Notes: a model not told the origin generated them from the letters alone. A stretch of 64,000 bases of DNA from Flavobacterium agri (GCF_013401995.1 NZ_JACBJI010000007.1:124864-188863); one strand, 5' to 3'. Shown: positions 9,092 through 20,642, numbered from the stretch's first letter. Made by a program: numbers and translations.

Positions 9092-9550
9092 TTACGAAAT
9101 CAGATTTTTGCACATACACACGCTCATTTCGCTGTTTTCGTATGGCGGATAGTTAGGCGTGATTTCGTAACCCTTTTTCGGATAAAGCCCTAAAGCTTCG
9201 GTTTGTTTCGTTCCGGTTTCAAGGATGGCTTCGTGAAATCCGAGTTCGCGCGCCCAGTTTTCCAATTCGTCGAGTACGCAAGAAGCGATACCGTTTCCCC
9301 TGAAATCCGGATGCACGAACATGCGTTTGATTTCGATTTTGACTTCGGAATACGGTTTGATCGCACCTGTCGCGACGGGAATCTCATCTAAATAAGCCAC
9401 AATCGCATTCCTGACATTGTCGGTTTTGTTGTGGGAAGCGAAAAAATCGTTCTGGTTTCCGTTGTTGATCGCCAATGCGGAATCGAGTAGTGAAATCAGC
9501 TTCTGGAAATCTGGATTTTCGGGTGTGGTGCGTACGATTTTAAGGTTCAT
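9092..9550 (-). CDS. GNAT-family N-acetyltransferase
   Basis: A 152-residue single-domain GNAT. The acetyl-CoA binding motif is visible as VHPDFRGNGIASCVLDELENWA, followed by the motif-B region LETGTKQTEALGLYPKKGYEI. The acceptor molecule cannot be told from the sequence. It lies 9 bp upstream of rlmH on the same strand and is likely co-transcribed with it. Confidence 0.9.
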   Translation of the reverse strand: MNLKIVRTTPENPDFQKLISLLDSALAINNGNQNDFFASHNKTDNVRNAIVAYLDEIPVATGAIKPYSEVKIEIKRMFVHPDFRGNGIASCVLDELENWARELGFHEAILETGTKQTEALGLYPKKGYEITPNYPPYENSEMSVCMCKNLIS

Positions 9551-9624
9551 TTAGCTTTGTTTTTCTGCGAAGTTAGCCAAAACTTGTGTGTCTTTTCGTT
9601 ACTTTAGCACCACAAAATGCAACC

Positions 9625-10482
9625 ATGATTTCCGACTCCCAATTCCAACAAGAATTACAGATCATCATCAAGAACGCGCTTCGTGAAGACATTGGCGATG
9701 GCGACCATTCCTCGCTTGCGTGCATTCCGAAAGACGCCATGGGCAAAGCGAAACTGCTCGTAAAAGACAACGGCATCATCGCGGGAGTCGCGTTCGCCAA
9801 GATGATTTTTAACGAAGTCGATCCCGAAATGCAGATCGAAACGTTGATAGAAGACGGATCGCCGGTCAAACATGGCGATATCGTATTCCGCGTTTCGGGT
9901 CGGTCGCAATCGATCTTAAAAGCAGAAAGGTTCGTGCTCAATTCCATGCAGCGCATGTCGGCCATCGCCACAAAGACGAAGCAATACGTCGATCTGCTTG
10001 AAGGCACGAATACCAAAATCCTCGACACGAGAAAAACGACTCCGGGAATCCGCGCGATCGAAAAATGGGCAGTCAAGATAGGAGGAGGCGAAAACCATCG
10101 TTTCGCGTTGTACGACATGGTAATGCTAAAAGACAATCATATCGATTTTGCAGGCGGAATCGGGCTTGCCATCGAAAAAACGAAAAAATATCTTACAGAG
10201 AACAATCTCGACCTCAAGATCATCGTTGAAGCACGTGATTTGGATGAAGTCGCCCAAATTCTCGAAGCCGGTGGCGTGTACCGAATCCTGCTCGACAATT
10301 TCGATTACGACACCACGCGTGAGGCGGTGAAGATGATAGGCGACAAATCGCTTACCGAATCATCGGGCAACATCAATGAAAAAACGATACGCCATTATGC
10401 CGAATGTGGCGTCGATTATATTTCGTCGGGCGCTTTGACGCATTCGGTTTACAATATGGATTTGAGTTTGAAGGCGGAATAA
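9625..10482 (+). CDS. nadC: Nicotinate-nucleotide pyrophosphorylase, carboxylating
   Basis: Converts quinolinate and phosphoribosyl pyrophosphate to nicotinate mononucleotide, releasing CO2 and PPi, in de novo NAD synthesis. The 285-residue protein shows EDIGDGDHSS near the N-terminus, LNSMQRMSAIATKT, the phosphoribosyl-binding DTRKTTPGIRAIEKWA, LKDNHI, VEARDLDE and the C-terminal SSGALTHS. The ATG at 9625 matches the family N-terminus; an in-frame GTG at 9586 is rejected. Confidence 0.97.
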   Translation: MISDSQFQQELQIIIKNALREDIGDGDHSSLACIPKDAMGKAKLLVKDNGIIAGVAFAKMIFNEVDPEMQIETLIEDGSPVKHGDIVFRVSGRSQSILKAERFVLNSMQRMSAIATKTKQYVDLLEGTNTKILDTRKTTPGIRAIEKWAVKIGGGENHRFALYDMVMLKDNHIDFAGGIGLAIEKTKKYLTENNLDLKIIVEARDLDEVAQILEAGGVYRILLDNFDYDTTREAVKMIGDKSLTESSGNINEKTIRHYAECGVDYISSGALTHSVYNMDLSLKAE

Positions 10483-10486
10483 TTGA

Positions 10487-10673
10487 GATAATGGATGATA
10501 GATGGATAGATAATAGACGCTCAAGTCATCAAATGAAATAACTGCAAAAAATAAAGTTTAGAAAAAAAGATTTAGGATGGAATGATAGGATCAGAACGTA
10601 TTGTAGGCATTCATTTTTTAGGAGCCGACTTTTACGCTACGGTCTATTATCTATCCGTCTATTATCTACCGTC
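10487..10673. repeat. Dispersed palindromic element, copy 1 (H2)
   Basis: The left arm (10487-10518) and right arm (10641-10673) are inverted repeats: GGATAGATAATAGAC on the left and GTCTATTATCTATCC on the right are exact complements, and the match extends outwards with two mismatches over 25 bases. Each arm is itself two ~15-bp units. About 120 bp separates the arms and has no ORF. The same arm occurs at 17239-17432 and 43560-43708. It fills the nadC-YihY gap. Confidence 0.8.
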
Positions 10674-10680
10674 TTAAAAT

Positions 10681-11610
10681 ATGTCCCAGGAAATAGAAGC
10701 CAAAATCGAGAAAATCCCCGTCCTGCGCAACATAGCAAGACTCACCAAACGCGTGGAACTGCGTTGGCTGCAAGGGCTTACGCTTTACGATCTGATCGAG
10801 ATTTACTTTGTCGGGATTGCCGAAGGAGCGCTTACGTATCGCGCTGCGGCCATTTCGTTCAGCTTTTTCATGGCGCTGTTTCCGTTTTCGCTGTTTATCC
10901 TGAATTGCATCCCATATATCCCGATCGATAATTTCCAGCAGGATTTCATGCAGTTCGTGGCCCAAAACGTGCCGCCGAATACGTTCGATGCCGTTTCCAA
11001 AATCCTCAACGATATCCTGAACAATTCGCATTCGGGACTGCTTTCCACCGGGGTCATCCTTTCTATTTTTCTTGCCGCGAACGGTTTGAACTCCATTCTC
11101 GGCGGATTCGAGACGTCCAACCACGTAATCGTAAAACGCGGTTTCATCAGGCAATACGCCGTCGCTTTGGGCATGTCGATCATTATGGTCATTACGTTGC
11201 TTTTTACCGTGGCGACGATCGTGACGCTCGAGGTCTTCCTGCAAAAGATAAAGCTGTCCGATATTTTCAGCGATACGATTCCGATTCTCGTCGTGACGCG
11301 TTACATCTTCCTTTTGATGATGATCCTGTTCACGGTTTCGATCCTTTTCAAATTCGGGACCAAGCGCACGGGTAAACGCGCGTTCATTTCTATAGGCTCT
11401 ATTTTCACGACGATTCTCGTGATCATCGCCTCGTATTTCTTTGGAATCTGGGTAGTTAAATTCTCGCGTTACAACGAATTGTACGGATCTATCGGAACAT
11501 TATTGGTGCTAATGTTTTATATTTGGATTAACTGCATCGTGCTTCTTTTAGGTTTCGAGCTCAATGCGGCCGTGAATCGCGCCAAGCGGAAACACTTGTT
11601 CGATTCCTGA
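10681..11610 (+). CDS. YihY/BrkB-family inner-membrane protein
   Basis: A 309-residue polytopic membrane protein with about six hydrophobic segments. The conserved family features GALTYRAAAISFSFFMALFP near residue 40 and the C-terminal YGSIGTLLVLMFYIWINCIV are clear. The family was once called ribonuclease BN, but that activity belongs to another protein; it is now regarded as a membrane protein, possibly a transporter, of unproven substrate. It starts eight bases after the dispersed palindrome. Confidence 0.93.
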   Translation: MSQEIEAKIEKIPVLRNIARLTKRVELRWLQGLTLYDLIEIYFVGIAEGALTYRAAAISFSFFMALFPFSLFILNCIPYIPIDNFQQDFMQFVAQNVPPNTFDAVSKILNDILNNSHSGLLSTGVILSIFLAANGLNSILGGFETSNHVIVKRGFIRQYAVALGMSIIMVITLLFTVATIVTLEVFLQKIKLSDIFSDTIPILVVTRYIFLLMMILFTVSILFKFGTKRTGKRAFISIGSIFTTILVIIASYFFGIWVVKFSRYNELYGSIGTLLVLMFYIWINCIVLLLGFELNAAVNRAKRKHLFDS

Positions 11611-11645
11611 ATTTTTGAAGCTATTCCGGCCAAAAACGTCCAATC

Positions 11646-12074
11646 ATGAAGAAACTCGCCTCAATCCTCGTGTTATTTGCCGTCATGTCTTTTTCGGTGC
11701 CCAATCAGGGTGTCGTCGGGAAATGGAAGACCATAGACGATGAGACCGGAAAAGCCATCTCGGTTGTCGAAATCTACGAAAGCGGAGGCAAGATTTACGG
11801 AAAGGTCGTCGACATCCTCAATCCGAAAGACAAGAACAAGACTTGTGTCAATTGTTCGGGTTCCGATAAGAACAAGCCAATTATAGGGATGACGGTGATA
11901 AAAGGCCTTACCAAAGAAGGTGACGAATACACCAACGGCAAGATTCTCGACCCCAAGCACGGCAAACTCTACAAATGCTATATCACGCTCGAAAGCGCCG
12001 ACAAACTTAAAGTGCGCGGTTATATCGGGGTTTCGTTGATTGGGCGCACGCAATACTGGTATCGCGTGAAATAG
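11646..12074 (+). CDS. DUF2147 secreted protein
   Basis: A 142-residue exported protein: signal peptide of about 18 residues, then the lipocalin-like DUF2147 pattern VVGKWKTIDDETGKAISVVEIYESGGKIYGKVV, and near the end LYKCYITLESADKLKVRGYIG and RTQYWYRV. Two cysteines in CVNCSG may form a disulfide or bind metal. DUF2147 proteins are periplasmic and of unknown function. It lies 35 bp after the YihY gene on the same strand. Confidence 0.9.
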   Translation: MKKLASILVLFAVMSFSVPNQGVVGKWKTIDDETGKAISVVEIYESGGKIYGKVVDILNPKDKNKTCVNCSGSDKNKPIIGMTVIKGLTKEGDEYTNGKILDPKHGKLYKCYITLESADKLKVRGYIGVSLIGRTQYWYRVK

Positions 12075-12118
12075 TAATGGCATCATTGTTGTTCGGTTTT
12101 TCGACCAATCTTTACAAC

Positions 12119-12478
12119 ATGAAACAACGTATTACACTCGCTTTTTTATTCGTTTGCGCTTCGGTATTTTCACAAGTCGAAATCAAAGTTGTCAACAGAA
12201 CCGGATCTTTCTTGATGAAAGTAGAGGTCGAAGGACAAAAAATCGGATCGCTTGCCGAAAACGCGACCGCTTCGGTAACGGTAGACGTGATGAACATCGG
12301 GCCGCATTTCAAGGCCAATTACCGCAACAAAACCTTTGTTTTTCCGCAAGGGCCATATGAGATTTGTGGGAACGATATGCAGAACCATCGCAAAACCCAG
12401 GGTTCGTACACATACGCGATCATTCTGTTGAAAGACCAGTTCGGAGAAGATTACCTGTCGTTCACTTCCAATTTGTAA
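12119..12478 (+). CDS. Small secreted protein of unknown function
   Basis: A 119-residue protein with a signal peptide (MKQRITLAFLFVCASVFSQ) and a ~100-residue beta-rich mature part; no family recognised. The ATG at 12119 is chosen over the upstream in-frame ATG at 12077 because the export signal begins there. The gene lies 44 bp after the DUF2147 gene and 43 bp before priA. Confidence 0.7.
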   Translation: MKQRITLAFLFVCASVFSQVEIKVVNRTGSFLMKVEVEGQKIGSLAENATASVTVDVMNIGPHFKANYRNKTFVFPQGPYEICGNDMQNHRKTQGSYTYAIILLKDQFGEDYLSFTSNL

Positions 12479-12521
12479 ATCGGCAATCCTTATCTTTACG
12501 GTTCAAAATTACAAGCCGTAA

Positions 12522-14975
12522 ATGCCGTTTTTCGTCGAAGTCATCCTTCCGCTAAATCTCGCCAAAACCTTTACGTATCGCATTTCTGAACAGGAATTCG
12601 CAACGATACGCGCGGGAATGCGCATTGCCGTACCTTTTGGGAAGAACAAGATTTACACGGCTTTGAGTGTTGAGACGCATGAAAATCCGCCGCAACTTTA
12701 CGAAGCGCGCGAAATCCATCAAGTTCTCGACGAAAATCCGATTGTCACCGAAAACCAACTCAAACATTGGAATTGGATCGCCTCGTATTATATGTGTGCG
12801 ATAGGCGATGTGTACCGAAGTGCGATGCCGTCTGCGTTGATTCTTGAAAGCGAGACGCTTATCAGGCAAAACACCGATTTTTCGATCGATCCGAATGATC
12901 TTACCGACGATGAATTCCTGATTTATCAAGCCTTGCAGCAACAGAGTTCGCTTGAGGTGCACGAAATCATGGCGATACTTGGCAAGAAGAACATTTTTCC
13001 GGTTTTGAGAAAAATGATGGTCAAAAATGTGATTTCGCTCCAGGAAGAGATTTCGGAAACATATAAACCGAAATTGGTGCGTTACATCCGTCTGCATCAG
13101 GAATTTGAGCGCGAAGAGAACCTTCAGGAGCTATTGGACATCTTGAAGAACGCCAGTAAACAGAAAGAATTGGTGTTACAGTATTTTCAAATCAAGGCGG
13201 TCGACAAAAAACCGATTTCGGTAAAAAGACTCGTCGAAAGTATCGATGTATTGCCTGCCGCGGTAAAGGCTTTGGTCGATAAAGGCATCTTTGAGGAATA
13301 CCATTTGCAGCACGACCGCGTCGATTTTGAAGATAGATTGGAAGAGCGCGATTTACAACTCAGCTCCGCTCAACAAAAAGCTTTTGACGAAATCCTCAAG
13401 TCGTTCGAAAACAAAGAAGTGACGTTGTTGCATGGCATCACCGCGAGCGGAAAGACCGAAGTGTACATCAAACTCATAGAAGAATTCATCGCTTCGGGTA
13501 AACAAGTGCTTTATTTGTTGCCCGAAATCGCATTGACCACACAACTCGTGGCTCGTCTTGCGGCGCATTTCGGGAATACGGTCGCGGTATATCACTCTAA
13601 ATATTCGAATAACGAACGCGTAGAGACTTGGAACCAGATACTTGGAAATTCCGAGAAAGCCCAAGTGGTCATCGGAGCGCGTTCGGCCATGTTCCTGCCG
13701 TTCCACGATTTGGGATTGGTGATCGTAGACGAAGAGCACGAACAAACGTTCAAACAGGTTGATCCCGCGCCTCGTTACCATGCACGGGATGCCGCGATAG
13801 TTTTGGCCAACCAGTTCGGTGCCAAAACGTTGTTGGGTTCGGCCACGCCTTCGATCGAAACGTATTTCAATGCGCAAAACCAAAAATACGGGCATGTTGA
13901 ATTGAGCGAGCGCTACGGAAACGTATTGCTTCCCGAGATCGAGATCGTCGATTTGAAGGATAAATATTTCCGCAAGAAGATGTCGGGGCATTTCAGCGAT
14001 ACGCTTTGCGATCATATTGCCAAGGCGTTGTCCAATGGCGAACAGGTGATTCTTTTTCAAAATCGACGTGGTTATTCTCCTGTCGTGGAATGTCTTACGT
14101 GCGGTCATGTGCCTCAATGTTCCCAATGCGACGTGAGCATGACGTACCATAAAGCGAAAGATCAGTTGCGCTGCCATTATTGCGGTTCGTCCATGGCGTT
14201 TCCGAAGCAATGTCACGCTTGTCATTCTACCGATTTGACGACCAAGGGTTTCGGTACGGAACAAATCCAGCATGAACTCACGGATATTTTCCCGAACGCG
14301 AAAGTAGGCCGCATGGATCAGGACACTACACGAGGTAAATTCGGGTTCGAAAAGATAATCGACAGTTTCAAGGAAAGGGAAATTGATATTCTCGTAGGGA
14401 CTCAGATGTTGGCCAAAGGGCTTGATTTCGACAATGTAAGCCTCGTCGGGATCATGAATGCCGACAATATGCTGTATCATCCCGATTTTCGTGCGTTCGA
14501 AAGAAGTTATCAGATGATGACGCAGGTTTCGGGTAGGGCAGGACGTTCGTCAAAAAGAGGTAAAGTCGTGATCCAGACTTATAATCCGTATCACAATATC
14601 ATCCGCCAGGTCACGGATTCCGATTATCTGGGCATGTTTACCGAGCAACTTTATGAACGCAAGATTTACAAATATCCGCCGTATTTCAAATTGATCAGGC
14701 TCACGTTGAAACACCGGGATTTCGACAAACTCAAGCAAGGTGCGCAATGGCTGTATTCGGTGTTGTCGCAAAATTTGGAGATGCCGGTTTTGGGGCCGGA
14801 AGAACCGCCGGTTTCGCGCATCCGCAACGAATATATCCGAACAATCATGGTCAAGATCCCGCAGGATAAGCCGCTTCAGGGCACGAAAAAGACGGTGCGC
14901 AAGATTTTGGACAGTTTTGAATCCGTGGCGCAATTCCGTGCGATCAAGGTTGTGGTGAATGTTGATTTTTATTGA
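12522..14975 (+). CDS. priA: Primosomal protein N' (replication restart helicase)
   Basis: A 3'-5' superfamily 2 helicase that recognises stalled forks and reloads the replicative helicase. The 817-residue protein has an N-terminal DNA-binding region (1-100), a winged-helix region, Walker A GITASGKT (305-312), DEEH (403-406), the zinc-binding block with eight cysteines (CLTCGHVPQCSQC, then CHYCG and CHAC), GTEQIQHEL, LVGTQMLAKGLDFDNV and QVSGRAGR. All helicase motifs are intact. It probably shares transcription with the small secreted gene upstream. Confidence 0.97.
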   Translation: MPFFVEVILPLNLAKTFTYRISEQEFATIRAGMRIAVPFGKNKIYTALSVETHENPPQLYEAREIHQVLDENPIVTENQLKHWNWIASYYMCAIGDVYRSAMPSALILESETLIRQNTDFSIDPNDLTDDEFLIYQALQQQSSLEVHEIMAILGKKNIFPVLRKMMVKNVISLQEEISETYKPKLVRYIRLHQEFEREENLQELLDILKNASKQKELVLQYFQIKAVDKKPISVKRLVESIDVLPAAVKALVDKGIFEEYHLQHDRVDFEDRLEERDLQLSSAQQKAFDEILKSFENKEVTLLHGITASGKTEVYIKLIEEFIASGKQVLYLLPEIALTTQLVARLAAHFGNTVAVYHSKYSNNERVETWNQILGNSEKAQVVIGARSAMFLPFHDLGLVIVDEEHEQTFKQVDPAPRYHARDAAIVLANQFGAKTLLGSATPSIETYFNAQNQKYGHVELSERYGNVLLPEIEIVDLKDKYFRKKMSGHFSDTLCDHIAKALSNGEQVILFQNRRGYSPVVECLTCGHVPQCSQCDVSMTYHKAKDQLRCHYCGSSMAFPKQCHACHSTDLTTKGFGTEQIQHELTDIFPNAKVGRMDQDTTRGKFGFEKIIDSFKEREIDILVGTQMLAKGLDFDNVSLVGIMNADNMLYHPDFRAFERSYQMMTQVSGRAGRSSKRGKVVIQTYNPYHNIIRQVTDSDYLGMFTEQLYERKIYKYPPYFKLIRLTLKHRDFDKLKQGAQWLYSVLSQNLEMPVLGPEEPPVSRIRNEYIRTIMVKIPQDKPLQGTKKTVRKILDSFESVAQFRAIKVVVNVDFY

Positions 14976-15003
14976 AAGACCGAATCTTTCAATCTTTCAA
15001 TTC

Positions 15004-15032
15004 AAAAAAAAACCGCGAATAAAAATTCACGG
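15004..15032 (-). terminator. Rho-independent terminator of the LytTR regulator gene
   Basis: On the minus strand an 8-bp stem CCGTGAAT / ATTCGCGG (one mismatch, four-base loop) is followed by nine Ts, 23 bp after the stop at 15055. Confidence 0.8.
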
Positions 15033-15054
15033 CTTTCATACTATCTGAAATCTT

Positions 15055-15750
15055 TTACGCAATCGCCAAAGCACGGATCAAATCGTCTTTCTTGTTGCGG
15101 CTCAAAGGTATTTTGGTAACGCCGATCTCTGCAAATTTGCTGTTGAAGCGTTCTACCTTGTCAATATTGATGATGTACGACTTGTGTACCCGGATGAATT
15201 TGTCTTTCGAAAGATCTTTCTCGAACGATTTCATCGTGGAAAGTACCAAGTTGCTGTCTTCTTCGGTAACTACTTTTACATAATCGCCGAATGCTTCAAT
15301 CCACTTGATTTTGTTCGTGTAAACCTTGAGTTTCTTCAAGTTGGACTTGATGAAGATGTGCTCTCCTTCTTCCTCTTGGTTTTCACGTTTAAGCATATGG
15401 AAATCCATAGCGCGTTTCACAGAGGCGTTGAAACGGTCGAGCGCGATAGGTTTTTGAAGGTAATCCGTTGCGTCATAATCGAATGCCTTCATCGCGTATT
15501 CGGCTTTGGAGGTGATGAAAATGATCTGCGGTTTTACTTTAAGCCCATCGAGAAAATCGAATCCGGAAATTACGGGCATCTCTATATCAAGAAAGATAAG
15601 ATCGACCGTGTGGACCGACATACAGTTTTTAGCCTCAATTGCATTAGAAAAATCGCCCACTAAGTGTAGGTTTGGGTGATTATTCACTAACTTTGCGATG
15701 ATCATCCGTTGGATCGAACTGTCATCTACAACGACACAATTTAACTTCAT
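15055..15750 (-). CDS. LytTR-type response regulator
   Basis: A 231-residue two-domain regulator: receiver domain (1-120) with acidic pair Asp9-Asp10, phospho-acceptor Asp55 in LIFLDIEMPVISG and Lys in LQKPI, then a LytTR DNA-binding domain (about 130-230) with FIKSNLKKLKVYTNKIKWIEAFGDY and the family-typical RVHKSYIINIDKV. LytTR regulators usually pair with LytS-like histidine kinases; none is encoded here, so its kinase must be elsewhere. It has its own terminator and is divergent from rpsF. Confidence 0.95.
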   Translation of the reverse strand: MKLNCVVVDDSSIQRMIIAKLVNNHPNLHLVGDFSNAIEAKNCMSVHTVDLIFLDIEMPVISGFDFLDGLKVKPQIIFITSKAEYAMKAFDYDATDYLQKPIALDRFNASVKRAMDFHMLKRENQEEEGEHIFIKSNLKKLKVYTNKIKWIEAFGDYVKVVTEEDSNLVLSTMKSFEKDLSKDKFIRVHKSYIINIDKVERFNSKFAEIGVTKIPLSRNKKDDLIRALAIA

Positions 15751-15857
15751 AACTTTATTTATTATAGATTTGGTAAGGCGAAAATATATAGTTTTTTCGT
15801 ACTAACCTAGCATTTATCGGATTTTTTTGCATTTTACCGAATAAAGTTGTCTTTCGC

Positions 15858-15887
15858 TTGCATATTAAAAATTAATCATTACTTTTG
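15858..15887 (+). promoter_or_regulatory. Promoter of the rpsF-rpsR-rplI operon
   Basis: TTG (15858-15860), a 19-base spacer, then TACTTTTG (15880-15887). This is a perfect match to the Bacteroidota housekeeping pattern. Expected transcription start near 15893, giving a leader of about 26 bases. Confidence 0.88.
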
Positions 15888-15919
15888 CGCACATTTTTAA
15901 TAAATCAAACTTTTTATTT

Positions 15920-16273
15920 ATGAATCATTACGAAACTGTTTTCATTTTGAATCCCGTTTTATCTGACGTTCAGGTAAAGGAAACAGTGAGCAAGTTCAAA
16001 GATTTCCTTACTTCAAGAGGAGCTGAATTTGTTGCTGAAGAGGATTGGGGCCTTAAAAAATTGGCTTACGAAATCCAACACAAGAAAAGTGGTTTTTACC
16101 ATTTGTTCGAATTCAAAGCACCGGGAGAGATCCTTTTGCCTTTCGAAACTGAGTTCCGTCGCGACGAGCGCGTTATGCGTTTCCTTACTATCACTCTAGA
16201 CAAGCACGCGATCTCTTGGGCAGAAAGAAGAAGAGCAAAACAAAAAAATTCAGCAGCAACTACTAACGCTTAA
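15920..16273 (+). CDS. rpsF: 30S ribosomal protein S6
   Basis: Binds 16S rRNA together with S18 in the platform of the small subunit. The 117-residue protein begins [16 protein letters not shown] and has [23 protein letters not shown] and [19 protein letters not shown], all family hallmarks, with a basic tail. First gene of the rpsF-rpsR-rplI cluster, five bases before rpsR, with a strong promoter directly upstream. Confidence 0.98.
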   Translation: MNHYETVFILNPVLSDVQVKETVSKFKDFLTSRGAEFVAEEDWGLKKLAYEIQHKKSGFYHLFEFKAPGEILLPFETEFRRDERVMRFLTITLDKHAISWAERRRAKQKNSAATTNA

Positions 16274-16278
16274 TCATT

Positions 16279-16575
16279 ATGTCTAGCATAGAGCAATCAG
16301 CAAAAGGAAAAAAAGACGGGGATATCAGATATCTTACGCCTTTGAACATCGAGACGAACAAGCAGAAGAAATACTGCCGTTTCAAAAAATCAGGTATTAA
16401 ATATGTAGACTACAAAGACCCGGATTTCTTGTTGAAATTCGTGAACGAGCAAGGAAAAATCCTTCCGCGTCGTCTTACAGGTACTTCATTGAAATACCAA
16501 AGAAAAGTGTCTGTCGCTATCAAGCGTTCACGTCACCTTGCCCTTATGCCATACGTGGCGGATTTGTTGAAATAA
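16279..16575 (+). CDS. rpsR: 30S ribosomal protein S18
   Basis: Partner of S6 in the small-subunit platform. The 98-residue protein carries [22 protein letters not shown] and the RNA-binding [21 protein letters not shown] followed by [12 protein letters not shown] ~20-residue N-terminal extension precedes the conserved core. Unusually, a palindromic repeat rather than a short spacer follows the gene before rplI. Confidence 0.98.
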   Translation: MSSIEQSAKGKKDGDIRYLTPLNIETNKQKKYCRFKKSGIKYVDYKDPDFLLKFVNEQGKILPRRLTGTSLKYQRKVSVAIKRSRHLALMPYVADLLK

Positions 16576-16664
16576 GCTATAAGCAGTAGGCTTTAAGCTT
16601 TAGGCTTGGAGTCCTAATTTATACAGATCAAACGGCTTAAAGCTTATTGCATAAAGCCTAAAGC
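16576..16664. repeat. Heptamer-based hairpin inside the ribosomal operon (H3)
   Basis: The arms 16576-16605 and 16635-16664 are inverted repeats matching at about 22 of 30 positions by hand. Each arm is made of 7-bp units (TAGGCTT, TAAGCTT, TAGGCTT on the left; AAGCTTA, TTGCATA, AAGCCTA on the right). The element begins at the base after the rpsR stop codon. No T run follows, so it is not a classical terminator. Confidence 0.7.
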
Positions 16665-16736
16665 ATTAAATATTAATCATAGTTGTTGGTTTTCCGACTG
16701 GTATCGGAACCTAACTTCTCTAACAAGGACATCAAC

Positions 16737-17183
16737 ATGGAATTGATCTTAAAACAAGACGTTCAAAATTTGGGTTTCAAAGACGATATCGTAACAGTTA
16801 AGCCTGGATACGGACGTAACTTTTTGATCCCGCAAGGTTTCGCTTCATTGGCGACTCCGTCAGCTAAAAAAGTTTTGGCTGAGAACTTGAAGCAAAAAGC
16901 TCACAAAGAAGCGAAATTGGTTTCTGACGCGAAATCGTTGGCAGAAACTTTGAAAGCGCTCGACATCAAAATCTCTGCAAAAGCAGGAGGCGAGAAATTG
17001 TTCGGATCTGTTACGAACGCCGACATCGCCGAAGCTCTTGAGAAGGCTGGTCAGAACATCGACCGCAAATACATCACTTCAGGTATCGTAAAACGTACTG
17101 GTAAATATTCTGCCAGCATCCGTTTGCACCGCGATGTGATCGTAGACCTTCCTTACGAGATCGTTGCTGAAGCACAAGCTTAA
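16737..17183 (+). CDS. rplI: 50S ribosomal protein L9
   Basis: Large-subunit protein that bridges the L1 stalk region and extends from the ribosome surface. The 148-residue protein begins MELILKQDVQNLGFKDDIVTV and continues KPGYGRNFLIPQGFA, then the long connecting helix and the C-terminal domain with GGEKLFGSVTNADIAEAL. The ATG at 16737 fits the universal N-terminus; an in-frame codon at 16683 is rejected. It is separated from rpsR by 161 bp containing a hairpin repeat, longer than usual. Confidence 0.98.
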   Translation: MELILKQDVQNLGFKDDIVTVKPGYGRNFLIPQGFASLATPSAKKVLAENLKQKAHKEAKLVSDAKSLAETLKALDIKISAKAGGEKLFGSVTNADIAEALEKAGQNIDRKYITSGIVKRTGKYSASIRLHRDVIVDLPYEIVAEAQA

Positions 17184-17203
17184 TCGATATTCGATTTATA
17201 ATG

Positions 17204-17236
17204 AAACCTTCCTGGAAACGGGGAGGTTTTTTTTTT
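17204..17236 (+). terminator. Rho-independent terminator after rplI
   Basis: Stem AACCTTCC / GGGAGGTT (one wobble or mismatch) with an eight-base loop, followed by a long T run, 21 bp after the rplI stop. Confidence 0.85.
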
Positions 17237-17238
17237 GA

Positions 17239-17432
17239 GACGAAAGATAATAGACAAATAGATGATAGACTTTTCCGTTAAAAATGAAAGCCTGTTTTAT
17301 TAATTAATTTTTGCCTGTCAATCGATTTGTCTTGCTTTACCTTTCAATTGGATTTCAATAGATTGGTCCAAGAGTGAAGACTCGTATTTTACTCAACAGC
17401 GTCTATTATCTATCCGTCTATCATCTATTATC
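17239..17432. repeat. Dispersed palindromic element, copy 2 (H4)
   Basis: The left arm (17239-17270) and right arm (17401-17432) are inverted repeats matching at about 25 of 32 positions. The right arm holds the shared core GTCTATTATCTATCC. The ~130-bp interior starts with TTTTCCGTTAAAAATGAAAG, which resembles the interior edges of the copies at 10487 and 43560. It occupies nearly the whole gap after the rplI terminator. Confidence 0.8.
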
Positions 17433-17438
17433 CAAGAA

Positions 17439-17912
17439 ATGAAATACATCCGCCTTACCAAAGAACAACTCGAAGAACTTCACCCGGAATTCATCAATTT
17501 CCTCGCGACCCAATCGATCGACAAAAAGGAATGGGATAAGATAAAATCGGAACAGCCGCATGTAGCCGAGCAGGAACTCGACGTGTTTTCCGACCTGATC
17601 TGGGAAGGCGTGCTCAACCGAGCCGAATATCTCGAGCATTTTTCGAAATCACACGGATTCCTTTTCCATTGTGGCGAAACCCATATCCATTCGATTGTTT
17701 TGCAGGTTTTGGACGAATCTGTAGACTTGCTGTCCAACGATGGGATGCAATTCCTGTCCGAGAACATGTTTACCGACAAAATCGAAATCCGCACAGGGAA
17801 ACGGGAGTATGCCGAAGAGCGCAATCCGTCCATTTTCGCATTGATCCAACAAGGCGCGTTCCTAAGCGACGGAAGATTCTACAACGAGCTCAAAAAGATT
17901 ATCGAATCCTAG
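17439..17912 (+). CDS. Conserved Bacteroidota protein, DUF6495-like
   Basis: A 157-residue acidic, soluble protein without signal or membrane segment. It contains LTKEQLEELHPEFINFLATQ near the start and AEQELDVFSDLIWEGVLNRA in the middle, a pattern I associate with a Flavobacteriia family (DUF6495) of unknown function. It lies just after the palindromic element and 45 bp before ligA on the same strand. Confidence 0.78.
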   Translation: MKYIRLTKEQLEELHPEFINFLATQSIDKKEWDKIKSEQPHVAEQELDVFSDLIWEGVLNRAEYLEHFSKSHGFLFHCGETHIHSIVLQVLDESVDLLSNDGMQFLSENMFTDKIEIRTGKREYAEERNPSIFALIQQGAFLSDGRFYNELKKIIES

Positions 17913-20620
<2,708 letters not shown>

Positions 20621-20634
20621 CATAATATTTAGAT

Positions 20635-20642
20635 TATATTTG
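20635..20642 (+). promoter_or_regulatory. Promoter -7 element before the second YhhN-like gene
   Basis: TATATTTG matches TAnnTTTG; no clear -33 TTG. It suggests the second and third paralogues can be transcribed apart from ligA. Confidence 0.5.

Noticed and set aside
13353..14480. 375-codon minus-strand ORF inside priA
   Set aside because: It lies fully within the helicase domain of priA on the other strand and has a His/Arg-rich composition typical of antisense frames.
16576..16664. Intrinsic terminator between rpsR and rplI
   Set aside because: Imperfect stem and no T run; the genes are expected to be co-transcribed.
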